This document shows, one piece after another, positions 1 through 11,749 of a stretch of 64,000 nt of DNA. The notes below the pieces were generated by a model. The model was not told where the DNA came from. It worked only from the letters and a program-made list of their open reading frames with translations, and ran no database searches. Location of the stretch: the NCBI GenBank assembly GCA_965112735.1, contig OZ218959.1, positions 496,001-560,000 of the forward strand, read 5' to 3'. How positions within the stretch are numbered: the stretch's first letter is position 1; each line of letters opens with the position of its first letter. This stretch comes from Phaeosaccion multiseriatum (lineage: Eukaryota > Ochrophyta, other classes). The position numbers and the translations under genes were made by a program.

Positions 1-1387
1 CGCCCTCGTCCATGGAAGGATGAGCCTGAGCTTGCCCTGCTTCCCCCTTCGCCGGAGCCACCGAGGGCGGCGGGTGCCCCTGTCCCTGTCCCTCCTCCTG
101 CCCCTTCCCCTGTCCTTGTCCTTCTGTCCCCACGAGGTTCAATCCCCTGAGCTGCTCCGGCTCGGAGGCCGCGGTGGAGGCGGCGGCGGCCCTTGCCTTC
201 TCCTTCAGTGCCTTCTCCTTCAGTGCCAGCTGCAGCCAAGAGAGAGGGGGGGCATGCAGTCATTCAGGCATTCAGTCCCGGGAAGGGGAGGGAAAAGCGG
301 TCAGTTGGGATGGTAGCTCATAGTTGAGCTTCAGAGCTTCAGCTGTGAGGGGTTGGATGGAGAGATTAGATTGTCTTCTTGCTTTCGGTCAAGTTCACAC
401 CCTCCCTCCCTCTCTCCTTCCTCCCTTCCCCCACTCCCTCCCTCCCTCCCTCCCTCCCCCTCTCCCCCTCTCCCTCACTCCCTCCCTCTCTCCCTCCCCC
501 CCGGCTCCCCACTCACCTCCTTCGCAGCCGCCTTGGCCGCCGCCAACACCCCCCCTCCGTCCCCTGGCACGTGTGGCGCGTGGTCCCTGAACCATCGCTT
601 GCGGGCGGACGAGTTCCAGCGGTTCTTGACGGAATTCTCGGTGCGCCCCTGCAGCAGCTTGGCGATGTCACACCAGCGGTTTCCGAACACTTGTTGCGCC
701 TCGAACACGATCTGCAGACAGATACACACACGACAGGCGCAGAGTAAGGGCAGGGTAAGGGGCCGGGGGGGGGGGGTTGGTGGTACAGGAGGGGGGCAAA
801 GGGTATTTATTACTTGCGCGTAGGAGTCGGTGCGGACACAGTCCACTCACTCCCTCACTACCCCACCCGTTTCCGCGCTGTGTTGTGCACCAAGGAGGAG
901 CTGTGGTTGGCTTGGTTGGATTATCTATTTGCCCTCTTACTTCTTATCCTCCCCTCCCCTCCCCTCCCCTCCCCTCCCCTCCCCTCTCTTCCCCTCCGCA
1001 CCGACCTTGTCCTCCTCCGGCCCCCACTCGCCCCTCTTGATGGCCGGGTCGAGGTGATTAAACCAGCGCTCCCTACATTGCTTGCCGATCCTTCCGGGCA
1101 GCTTTGAGGCTATCTCGCTCCAGCGCACCCCCGCCACCCCCTTGAGGCGCACCTCCTCCCTCACCACCTCGTCCTCGGCACCGGTCCAGGGGCCCTTGTG
1201 TAAGCCGGGCTTGAGAACCTGTGGGGGAGGGGAGAGAGAGAGGTGGGTGGAGGGGTTTAACAGATGTGTGAAGGTTTCTTTAAAGGTTTATATTATACTT
1301 CGATGTAGTATGATGAAAGGTTTGTCTTGCCCGCTTTCTGTTATGGTATGCGATGTGCCAGGGAAAAGTGGAGAAAAGAGAGAGAGA

Positions 1388-1418
<31 letters not shown>

Positions 1419-2352
1419 CTTCTCTTTTCTCCACACCCATTCATTCCTCATCTCAGCGCAGAGCAGAGCAGAGTAGAGAGAATAGAAAGAGGCAGAGAGA
1501 GGGCAGAGCAGAGGGGGACACATAAAGAAGTGCAGAGAGGGGCAGAGAAAGGGCAAAGCAGAGAGGGGCAGACAGAAGAGAAGAGAGAAGAGAGGGACAG
1601 AGGGGCAGACAGAAGAGCAGAGGGGGGGCTGCTCTGGACCTCCCTCCCCCCCTCCCTCCCCACCAACTGACCTACCTTGTTCCATCTGTGCAGACACTGC
1701 ACATCACTGCGCGTGTGTCCCAGCTGCTCCGCGATGCTCTTCCAATTCTTGGGCCCCATCCTTTCGACAATGTCGCGCAGCTGTTGGTCCTCCTCAGGGC
1801 CCCACTTGCCCCCGGTGGGCTGCTTGCGGGGGTTCCGCGGTTTGATGGCTGCGATCATCAAGGCCGCCGCGTCTGCCACTCCCGTTGGTGCTCCCACCGC
1901 CCCCCCCACCCCCCCGTTCGAGCCATCTGTGGTCCTGACACCCCCTCCCTCGCCCGTTCCGTTGCTGGCTGCTTGAGCTTGGGCCTCTGCTGCTCTTAGC
2001 CTCTGGAGGTAGTCGGCCTGCCTTTCCCTCATCAGGCGCTCTTCTTCCGGGTTGATTGAAACCACAGGCGCCGGCGCTGCTGATTTCGCTACTGCTGCTG
2101 CTGGTGCTGCTGTATCACCAGCTGCTGCTACTACTGCTGCTGCTGGTGGTGCTGGTGCTGGTGCTACTACTGCTGCTGCTGGTGGTGCTGGTGCTGGTGC
2201 TGCTGGTGCTGGTGCTGGTGGTGGTGCTACAGGTCCTGAGTTGATGACCAGCTGCTCGGGTACGGGGAGAGGGGAGGGCGCCCATGGAGAAGCGGGAGTG
2301 ACAGTGCCCTCGGCAGAGGGAGCGTGGACCTCGGCCACGGCCTGCTTCTCTC

Positions 2353-2388
<36 letters not shown>

Positions 2389-3510
2389 CCTGCAACTGCT
2401 CATCTCTGGCCTGACCTTCCCCGAGGGGTCCGCCCTCGCTCATGTGCACATCCTCCCCCTGCTTGCAGACGTCCAGGGGGGCAGGATAAGGGGGGCAGGC
2501 CGCCCGTGTATCACTGACTGTTGCTGTTACTGCTGCTACTGCTACCCCCTCCTCTATTGAAGGCCCTTGACGCTGAGCTGCCTCGCGTGCTTCTCTTTCT
2601 GGAGTTGCTGGGACGGTTGGGGATGGGAGTGGGCATGCCGTGGCCATGCCGTGGTGGGCAGGGTGAGGGGGGCAGGCCACCCCTGTTTCAGTAACTGCTG
2701 CTGCTGCTGCTGCTGCTGCTGCCGCTACTGCTACCCCCCCCTCCTCTATTGAAGGCCCTTGATGCGGAGGTGCCGTGCTTGCTTCTCTTTCTGGCGTTGC
2801 TGGGACCGCTGGGGATGGGAGTGGGGATGCCGTAGCCACGCCGCCCTCGTCAATGATCCTGGGTCGAGGCGGCAGTATAATCGCTCCATGCCGACTTCTA
2901 TTCTCCTCCCCTCCTTCCCTTGCCTCACCCACCACCGCGTCCCTGCCACATCCATCGGCCTCTCCCACCGCCGCGTCCGCCACAGGCGCCACAGGCGCAA
3001 TGGATGACTCCGCTCTCCCTCCGCCCCCCCCTGGCATCAAGGCACTGAGGAAGTCTCTCTGCCTGGAAGTCAGCTTCTTCTCCCTCCCCCGCTCTCCGTC
3101 AAAGCCCTGGGCCCTGGCAGTGGCCGGCGACACGCGGTTGTCGCTCTTCTTCATCACGTGAAGCAGGTACGGCGACACCAGCTCCGTCTGGGACGGGGAA
3201 GACGGCATGCCTCTCTTGGGCAGCGGGCGTCTGGGGGGGGGGGTGGGGGATGGATCCATACATCCGGTGAGACGAATCAGCTGCCTCTTTCCTCCTCTCT
3301 CCCTCTTAATGCCTCGAGCCTTGAGTCCCCGCCTTTCTGGTTACTTTCCCTCCTTCCTCTGTACAACTTTTACCTGGGAGAAGGCGTCATAGACGCCCTT
3401 GCCGCCCTAAATGTACCCCTGAGCTCGTAGTAAAGTGGGGGGCGGTTGGCGTCCCCAAGGCACTGAAACTGAAACCGAAAACGGAGGTTGTGGGCCGCCA
3501 CGATCTTCAT
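1..3510 (-). CDS. R1R2R3 MYB transcription factor (MYB3R / c-Myb type), C-terminus beyond window
   Basis: Sequence-specific DNA-binding transcription factor acting in the nucleus. Exons (minus strand): 3510-3374, 3230-1676, 1218-1006, 711-517, 229-1; phases agree at every junction. The first exons give 564 residues of mostly disordered, Ala/Pro/Gln/Gly-rich sequence, then three MYB repeats follow back to back: R1 (starts KWGPEED, about residue 511), R2 (starts GPWTGAED, about 572) and R3 (starts EWGPEEDK, about 627). The regularly spaced Trp residues and the R3 end NRWNSSARKRW match animal c-Myb and plant MYB3R proteins, which usually control cell-cycle genes. The last visible exon is Lys/Glu/Ala-rich and still open at base 1, so the C-terminus is missing. 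Start chosen at ATG 3510 (MKIVAAHNL), the only ATG that keeps phase into the large exon; the same frame stays open slightly upstream. The 5' end overlaps an open frame on the other strand. Confidence 0.88.
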
Positions 3511-3558
3511 TTTCCGGGCTACAAGGATGTAGATGGGGCCATTCCCACCTTAAACCAC

Positions 3559-6500
3559 ATGGAGGACCTACAGGACGACGTGCTCCTGCGGCGGGCGGAA
3601 AACTGCAGGTCGGTGGGGGATGGAGTAAGGAGTTCGGGGGAAAAGAAAGATGGCAAGGGGGATTGGGGAGAAAGTTCGAACTCTTGCCCCGCTGCAGCTG
3701 CTGTCGCTGCGTGAGCCAGGGACATGTGGAAAGTAGGAGGTCTTGAGAGTGTGGCCGAGGAAGGAGTGAGCGGGGGCCATTACTCTGTTGGTGTCATTTG
3801 CCTGCATCGTGTTCTCGCCTTCCAGGACCCAACTATTATGTACTGTCTCCTCTTCGGGTCTTTCTTTTCCTATGCTATGGCCTTTCTTGAGCACGCCACC
3901 GCATGGGGAGGTGCTCTCCTTTGGCTTCGTCTGGTTTCGCCCCCCCTGCCCCCCCCCCCTGTGCTGCACGCCAGCCGTCTTCCCGTTTGTTGCTCCTCCT
4001 CCTGCTCCTCCTGCTCGTCACTCCTTTCGGCCCCAAGCCATGCACATCCTGCTCTTCAACTGCTCTGCGCCTGCATCTGAACTTGCACCTGCTGCTGCAT
4101 GTCATGCATGTGGACATCCTCCTTCTCCCCGACAGGTGGCGGTCATGGAGTATAGAGCACAGCTTGAGCGAGTTGGGGGGACACCCCTCCGAACCAAGCG
4201 CCAGCCTCAGTCCGACGGACACTTTGCCAGGCTCCAACAGCACGAGCAGAGGGAATAGCCTCAGCGGGGGGGTCGTGTGGCAGTCCAAAGCGTGGGAGGA
4301 CTTCCATCAGTCCTTCCTGGCCAACCTGCACCAGAATGGATACGTGTTTGATGCTCCTGTGGGAGGAAGCGGAAGCGGAAGCGGAAGCGCCGCTCCTCGG
4401 ATGAGCAGACACTGCAGCGGCGCCGGAAGCAGCATCGGGACTGTGAGTAGTGCCGAAAGCGCGGGTTGGCACTCCGCACCGAACACAACCCCGCGAAGCG
4501 CAGAGAATGGCGGCGCGTTTTTCCCTGTGGAAGACGGCCCAGAGGAGCAGCCGCAGCAGCCGCAGCAGCGGCAGCAGCAGCAGCACGCGCGAGAGCTCGA
4601 GGCGGCAGTAGTCGGAGCCATCCTGACCCCAGCCGAGCAAGCAGGAGCAGAGCGGGCAGGGCGTAGAGAGCGTGCAGATGCAGAACAGCTGGAGATTGAG
4701 AATGCTGCTGCAGAGAGAGCGAAAGAAGAGACAACGAGGAGAAAGTCGTCCGCGGGAGAGAGGAGGACGCAGGGCGGACATGTAGTACGCTCTCCCCCGT
4801 CTCCCAGCACGGTGGCCAAGTTCTTTTCCACAAAGTCTCAGGGGGTGGGGATGGATGTGCTTCTCCGCAAGTTCTTTACAGAGAGTCACAACCGCAAGCA
4901 AACCAAGGTGGACAACACCAGCTCCTTCCTCGGCGAGGAGTTGAGTAACTACAGGGGCAGCGCTTTCAGCTCTCTGCAGCAGGGCACGCCCCCGGGCACC
5001 TCCGTCACAGGGGCGAGCTTTGCCTTTGGCGTCGGTCGGGGAGGTGGAGGGGCGTCTGTGGGGGGGGCTGCCTCTGCTGGGGGGGGGTCAGGGACAGCAG
5101 CAGGGGTGGGATCGGGGACAGGCTCCGTCGTGAGCTTTGCGTCGGCCAAGACTGCGTGGTTGCAGGCGACCCCCCCCCCCATCCGCAGCACCAGCGCCAC
5201 ACACATCCCCAGGACCATACAGGAGGTGCCAGGGACTGGTGAGCTCGACCGGAGCATCACCAGTCGAGAGCAGGGAGGGGAGGAAGGAGCGGGGGCGGGG
5301 GCGGGGGCGGAGGCGCCGAGGGCTCCTGCTAGGAAGCCTGTCGTGTCTGTACGCAGAGGGGGCGAGGCAGCGTTGCTTCCTCTCCGACACGCCAAGACGT
5401 GGGCAGGCACTGATCGGGAATGGATTCTCCCGGCGGTGCTGGCCGGATGCCCCATGAGCGTGGTGACGGCACATGAGGAGATTGGGTCGGCAGCAGCGAA
5501 GAGGCAAAGCACGAGTCAGCGGGAATGCGCATGCCGGCATGGGGGGACGTGCGTGTCGCCGAGGCGGGGAGAGGGACGAGGCGGTGGGCTTGGTTTGGTC
5601 AAGACAGCCTGCAGGGCGGCGCATGACTTGGGAATGTTCCTAGTGCGTAGTGGGGAGCCGCAGGATGCACATGGCCCCTGGGCAGAGCGGCGGCTCGTCC
5701 TCTACCTCAACTACCTGTTGGAGTACACACCCCCTCCCGCTGGAGAAGAGGCAGCGGCAGAGGCAGGAAAAGGGCCGGGGGTTATCGACTCGGACAGCAG
5801 CGAACAGCAGGCAGGCAGGGGAAGCGCACGGGGAAGGAGCAGCAGCACCAACAGCTTCTTCCATGCGACTGCAGGGTTCTCGACCTCCCGCAAGCAGCCG
5901 CCGGAGCTGTCGCCGGCAGCGACCAAGCCAATCGGCTTCGCGAACCTCGACTCGATGCAGGCTTGTGTGATGGAGCGTGCGGCAGACGGCGCTGGCGAAG
6001 AGGGTAGCTGCGTCGTGGTGGAGCTCAGCGTGCTCAAGACCTCGAGGACAAAGGGCCCACGGATGCGGCTGCAGGTGCGTGCGTGGGTGCGTGCGTTGGG
6101 GGTCTGAATCGCTTCGTAGTGTGCGTACGTATCTCCTCCATGCTGCTGAGAGGGAGTGCTGCTCATGTGCTGTCCTTGTATTAATTTGTGTTGTGTTGTT
6201 GTTGTCTTTGTTGTCTCTCTCCGCCTGAACCGGACCTACTAACATTTCCCCTCGGGTTGTTGCACTCCCCCCCTCCCCTCAGCTCCAAAGTCTTCGGAGC
6301 AGCACTGACACCACGGACCCTTCGCAAGACAAAGACCCCTTCAACACCGCGGAAGACCTCGTGCAGCGCCTGCAGGAGGCGGCAGAGCTCTCTATCGCGA
6401 GTTTGTATGACCTTGGGGGGGGGGGAGGCAGTCAAGGGCAGGCGGAGGAGCTGGGAAGGGGGAGGTTCACGAAGGTTAAGAAGGGGAGGAGGAGGACGAG

Positions 6501-8296
6501 GGACGGCGCTCCGGGGCAGCCGTGCGCACTCAAGATTGTGGACAAGAGGCTGTTCTTTCAGAATGTTAAGGACGGGAGGGAGCGGGTGGACAACCTCGTG
6601 AGGGAGGTGCAAGCTCAAGCCATTCTCACTGCGGCAGCTCCGTCGAGTCGTTCGGCTGCGAATCGTCGGCGCTGGCGGAGTGCCGGCAGCAGCGACGTGC
6701 ACAAGAGAAGAAGGGGGGGCACGAGGAGGGGCAGCAGTAGCAACAGCAGCAGCAGCAGAAAGGGCTCCCTGGTGTCGGGCGCGGGTATGGGAGGGGAAGA
6801 CTGCAAGGAAGAGTGGGGTGGGAAGGACGGGGCGGAGGAAGGGGAGGGACAAGATGGAGAGGAGCAGCAGCAGCAGGAGGAGGAGGAGGAGGAGGAGGAG
6901 GAGGAGGAGGAGGAGGGGGAGGACGACTTGACTGTATGCCGTGTGGTGAAGCTGCTTGGAGTGTTCGAGACTACCAACCACCTTGTGCTCGAAATGGAGC
7001 TCATGTCGAGCTCGGATCTTTTCGACAAGCTCTCCACCTTTGGGAGGATCGACGAGACGGCCGCGGCGAGGCTGGTATACAATTTGCTCTTGGTAAGTCA
7101 GTCAGTGAGTGAGTGAGTGAGTGAGTGAGTGAGTGAGTGAGGCGCTCTTCCCCCCACACAGAAGCAAACTCTTTGCCTACTGCTCAGTCAGTGCTGCTGC
7201 CTCACTCCCGCTGACATCTTTTCCCTCTTTTATGTTCTTTGTTCTGGTGGGCCCGTCGTCCTCCATATATACACACACTCACACACTCTCACACACACAC
7301 GCACACACTCACACACTCACACACACACTCACACACACACTCACTCACTCACTCACTGACTCACAGGCCATCGAATATTGCCACAGCAATGGTATCGTGC
7401 ACCGCGACCTCAAGCTCAGTAACATTATTTATCCCGAGGTGCAACCTCGCCAGGGAGGGGGTGGAGCAACAAGTACAAGTAGACAAGCACCGGGGAAGGA
7501 CGGGCTCGGAGGCGGCATCCGAGAGGGGGAGGAGGACGAGTGGCAAGTGGGAGGGGGTGAGAGCGACAGTGATGATAGCGATGACAGCGATCTTGGCTTC
7601 GAGCTGGCTCCTACCGGGACGGGGGCGGTGGGAGGAGGAAGCGAGGGGGGCGGGGGGGAGGGGGAAAGGAGAGGGGGGAGTGGGGCTCCGGAGTGGGATA
7701 TTCGCCTCGCAGACTTTGGGATGGCGGGCTTTATCGACAAGGGCGGCTCGCTGAGGGGGAGGTGCGGGACTCCGGGCTATGTCGCCCCGGAAATCCTTCG
7801 CGGGGCTCGGATGGAGGCGTATGGGTACAATGTCGACACCTTTTCGGTGGGAGTGATTTCCTACACGATTCTGTGCGGCTATGAGCCGTTTTACGGAGCC
7901 GACGAGCAGGAGCTGGTCGCTGCGAATCGAGCTGTGGAGTATGAGTTTCACATGCCCGAGTGGGAAGGAGTGAGCGCGACGGCCAAGGACTTGATTGAGA
8001 AGCTGCTCAGTGCGGACCAGGCCTCCAGACCGACCGCCGCCGAGGCCCGCAAGCACACCTGGCTGGAGAAGCCGCACCAAGACTACCAGGCCGCGCTCAG
8101 AAGACAGGGAAAGGGGAAGGGAGGAGAGGGAGAGAGAGCAGGAGGGGAAAGGGGAGGGGGAGGGGGAGGGGGAGGGGGAGGGGGAGGGAACGGCGCTGAG
8201 TCGACATTGACGGCGGGCAGAGAGGCCCGCCAAGTGGCAGCGAGCGCCGAACGCGCCGAAGAGCAACCTCCGACTGGCACCTGCCTCATTTGCTAA
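3559..8296 (+). CDS. PH-domain protein kinase (CAMK/AGC-like Ser/Thr kinase) with C-terminal CaaX-like end
   Basis: Serine/threonine kinase expected to act at membranes. Exons: 3559(?)-3608, 4136-6074, 6283-7092, 7367-8296, about 1241 residues. A long Ser/Gly/Ala-rich N-terminus is followed by a PH-like domain (from GMFLVRSGE, about residue 515, through WAERRLVLYLNYLLEYTP, to the closing helix AEDLVQRLQEAAEL, with an insert). The kinase domain then has: Gly loop LGRGRFTKV (about 719), catalytic Lys in CALKIVDK, HRDLKLSN (about 943), LADFGMAGF, CGTPGYVAPE and YNVDTFSVGVISY; all catalytic residues are present. Two low-complexity inserts interrupt it: poly-Glu in the N-lobe and an acidic Gly/Ser stretch before DFG. 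The protein ends Thr-Cys-Leu-Ile-Cys, a CaaX-type box. PH plus CAMK-like kinase proteins are common in oomycetes and diatoms. The start is uncertain: exon 1 stays open well upstream of ATG 3559 and overlaps the divergent MYB exon. Confidence 0.88.
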
Positions 8297-9033
8297 GGGG
8301 GGGGGGGGGGGTAGAAACAGCAAAGAGAGCGCAGAGCGGGTCGGAGCCTTGCGATGACGTCGGCGGTTACACAAGGAAGGAGGGGGGGGCAGGGGAAGGA
8401 AGAAGGGAAAGGGGACACTTGGGTCCACGAAGGTCGTTACGGAAAATCGTTACTGACGCTTATAATGAGGCTCAGTCATACGCCTGGGACGGACGGGCAC
8501 GGGCAGCCGGGGAAGGCTGATGATGCGGCACGAGGAAGTAACTGCCACTTGCTCGGACGAATCGACGGAAGAACCCTGTATATATAACAGGAGGCGATGG
8601 GCCTACTGCTTTGTTGAAGAGGAGGGGGTGGCTAACGCCTCCTACACACTCTGTTCACTATACGCACAGTACGTCCATGGTAGTTAGTCGACCAACAGGC
8701 CCTTATGTAAAAATTGAGCTCAATTTGAGCTTGATGTGTTTCGTTCTACGCCCACACAAGTTGGTGCTTCACCTGGAGACGCCAGATGTCTTGTGTTTTG
8801 TATGTGTGTCTCTCTCTCTGGGTACCGTGCCGTGCCCCTGTTGCCTGACCCCCCTCAGCAGCTGTCCACCTCGTTCCAAGGTTGTCCTTTCTGCTTCTGC
8901 AACTCCCACTCCCGCTTCTGACCTGGATGGAAACGTACACTCTAGACTTCTTCGACCCCCAATGCCGAACCCATCGACCCATACGCCTACACAGACACAC
9001 GTCCAACGTCGCTGTACATTGTTTTAAATTAAT
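8297..9033. other. intergenic, convergent 3' regions
   Basis: No gene recognised between the kinase stop and the repeats behind the CCR4-like gene. It begins with a 13-base G run. Short open frames here have no family resemblance and no splice-consistent partners. Confidence 0.6.
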
Positions 9034-9206
9034 GAGACACTCTCGTACTCGATTTTTTTTTGAGACACTCCCGTACTACATTGTTTTAATGAGACACTCC
9101 CGTACTACATTGTTTTAATGAGACACTCCCGTACTACATTGTTTTAATGAGACACTCCCGTACTACATTGTTTTAATGAGACACTCCTGTACTACATTGC
9201 TACATG
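9034..9206. repeat. 29-bp tandem repeat at the 3' end of the CCR4-like gene
   Basis: Four identical 29-bp units start at 9062, 9091, 9120 and 9149 (core GAGACACTCCCGTACTACAT, then TGTTTTAAT). A degenerate copy precedes them (9034-9061) and a diverged one follows (9178-9206). The last copy runs over the stop codon (9200-9202, minus strand) of the adjacent gene, so the array lies in its 3' UTR. Confidence 0.9.
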
Positions 9207-9802
9207 AAAGCGAAGCGTCCCGCCAACAGCAAGTGGTCGCTGGGCTCCTTGACGGAGGGAAGCCCCCTATGCCTCGCCAGCTCGTGGAAGAGGGGCATTT
9301 CCACCACTCCCACGCAGCGCAGGGTGGGCTGTTGGGCGGCTTCACTGCCGCTGCTGCCTGCCCCTGTGTCTGTGTCTGTGTCTGTAGCTGTGTGTGAATC
9401 GCGACTTGAGTACCATATGTAGTCCACAGTCCCTCGGAAATGGTCGTGGAAGGTCGTGCAGGCGGGCTCGCCGGTGGTCGAGTGGTCCGGCTGCTGTGAA
9501 TACGCGCTCCTCAGCTGCAGCCCGTGCTGTATCCACTCCAGGGGGGCGGAGCATACCTCCTCAGTGCTCGTCCCACCCACCTTCCGCCACAGCACTGGTG
9601 GGAGCTGCTCTTCTTGGCCCTGCTCTTCTTGTCTTTGGTCTTGGCCCTGCATCACAAATGGCACGGGAGGGGGACTCGCAGTCCGAGGAGGAGTGGGGGG
9701 AAGAGGACAAGAGGAGGGGGGCGAGTACCGAACGTTCCACTTGGAGCAGCGCGGCTCGGGGTCCATCACCACGTGTCCGTTCCCTCCTCCTCCTCCTCCT
9801 CC

Positions 9803-9848
<46 letters not shown>

Positions 9849-11345
9849 GAATGACAATCCGGGCAGGCTTTCCAGAGGTGGTAGGCCTCACTCTCCACTC
9901 GTCCCCGTGCGGCTGTGGGGCTCCTCGCAGGAGCTCCGTCGCCACGAAACACGCCGTTACTCGAGCCGCTGCCCTGATGCCTCTCCAAAGGACTGCGCAC
10001 ATTCCTGCTGGCGCCCCAGGCGGTCCGCACCCGCTGCCCGGTGAGATGAGAGCGATGCAGTCCCGCCCCCCTCGCGCCCGCCCCCACGCGCAGCTCGCCG
10101 GTGCGTAGGAAAGAGTACAGCGCACTGCACGGGGTTAGATTGAAATCCCCGCAGAGAAGCACAGGCACGGGCGCGCCCCCTGCTGCTGCTGCTGCTGTAT
10201 CACCAACTGCTGCTGCTGCTGCTGCTGCTCCGGTCGAGGCCTGGCCCTGCACCTGCTCAATGGCGCTCAGCAGCAGCTGTAGCTGTGCCGTTTTCACGTC
10301 GCCCCTCTTGTTGTTGTACAGCAAGTGCGTGTTGGCCACCACCACCTTCTCTGCCGCCCCGGCCGTGCCCACGCCCACCGTCTCAAGCACACAGACTTGC
10401 CCCACGTTGGGCCGGTCCAAAGTGGCATGCCCCGCCCGAAAGAAAGGCACCTCAACCTCCCGCAGCACTCTAAAAGCTTTCTTCTTTACGAACATGGCGC
10501 ATCCGTCGAGCTTCTCGCCGCTTCTCTGCAGGAAGGTGGCCGTGTAGCCGTTCTGTCTCATACGGGGCTCGAAGAAGGAGTCGAAGTACTGGCGATCCAC
10601 TTCCTGGCAGCACACGACATCTGGGTCATAGCGTAGTAGCATGGCCAGCAGTCGCGCCTTGCGCACGCTCCAGTCGATCACGTCGCGTCGGTTAGCATAC
10701 GGCATGAACGAGAAGTCCAAGTTGCACTCGGCCAGCAAGTTGTAGGTCACTTGTCATAAAAATTTGTAATTGACAGCAACGAGGCAGCACGAAAGCAGCC
10801 GAGTTGAGTATATCGATAGTTAAGAGGCTTCGCAGGTAGAACAGTGCTGGAGGGTGACAAGGAGTTCATGTTTTCCCGGCGAGAAGGTGGGGCGAAGTCA
10901 ATGCACAGAGTTCAGTCAAAGAGGCCAACATGCCCTTACCTACGGTGAAGGTATCACCAGCCTCCCCGTGGTGCTGTGTGTACATGGTCCAAGGTCTATA
11001 ATCAGCAGGAGGGGCTGCCACCGCGGCTGCTTCCCGATCGGTCGCTCGGCGCTTTCTCTGCTGAGGGTTGTGGTGGTGTGCTCGTGCCCTCCCTCCGCCT
11101 TCCCCTCCCCCCCTTGCTCCTGTTCCAAATCCATGTCCTCTCCCGCGTCCTCTTTGTCCCCCTCCTCCGCGTCCTCTCTGTTCCCCTTCTCCACATCCTC
11201 CGCGTCCTCCGCGTCCTCGTCGTCCACCGCCTCCTCCGCCTCTTTGTCCGCCTCCTCCGCCTCTTTGTCCACCTCTCCCGCCCCTTCCTCTGCCTTCAAA
11301 CAAGGAGGTTTGAGCCCACGCGGAGGGGGGGGACTGTCTGGCCAT
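9200..11345 (-). CDS. CCR4/nocturnin/Angel-type endonuclease-exonuclease-phosphatase (EEP) family protein
   Basis: Mg-dependent phosphodiesterase of the CCR4-nocturnin-Angel branch, whose members act on poly(A), RNA ends or NADP(H). Two exons, 11345(?)-10940 and 10749-9200, join in phase to give FTVVTYNLLAE, the first beta strand of the fold. In order: CCQEVD with the metal-binding Glu, NTHLLY, GDFNLTPCSALY with catalytic Asp/Asn, HFRGTVDYIWYSS, and PSDHLLLAGRF with the terminal Ser-Asp-His. About 651 residues, longer than typical because of a Gly/Arg-rich N-terminus and an internal run of 16 Gln in a Ser/Gly insert. No organelle signal is obvious. The start at 11345 (MARQSPPSAW) is the first ATG of the open frame and could be wrong. 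The exact substrate cannot be told from sequence. Confidence 0.87.
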
Positions 11346-11749
11346 TGGGGCCGATGAGCGATGATTCTTGATTTTATGTTACACCCTTAAGTGCCATCTA
11401 TGGTCGAGGTTGGGTGGGGGTGTTGGTGATTCGGATCGATATACAGTACTGTCCACGCCACATCCTCTCCTATTTGTTATAGCGCTCGTCTCTCTCTCAC
11501 CCTTTCTAAGGTGATTCGTCTTAAGTCAATATATGGTTTCCCTCCCGATCGTCCATTGTCCAGAGGAGGAAGAAGCAAAAGTGATGTTAATGTGTATCGC
11601 TTCTCCCTCGCGCCGGTGGGAGAGAACAATTGCAATGAAGTCTGTACAAGCACAAGAAAGTATTCTATAGCCTCCCAACTGTTCCCATCGTTGCCAGGGT
11701 CTTCAATCTTCAGGCATGACCAGCTCACTGGTCCTTCCCTCCGAGCTTC
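11346..11749. other. short intergenic stretch holding the left inverted repeat
   Basis: Lies between the start of the EEP gene and the recombinase stop codon. Apart from the inverted repeat at 11379-11402 I see only unassigned sequence. Confidence 0.6.
11379..11402 (+). repeat. left terminal inverted repeat
   Basis: 24 bases beginning TTACACCCTTAAGTGCC, the exact reverse complement of 14498-14521. It lies 348 bases beyond the recombinase stop codon. Confidence 0.85.

Noticed and set aside
9062-9177. CRISPR-like array
   Set aside because: Units are head-to-tail with no spacers, in a eukaryotic 3' UTR; it is a simple tandem repeat.
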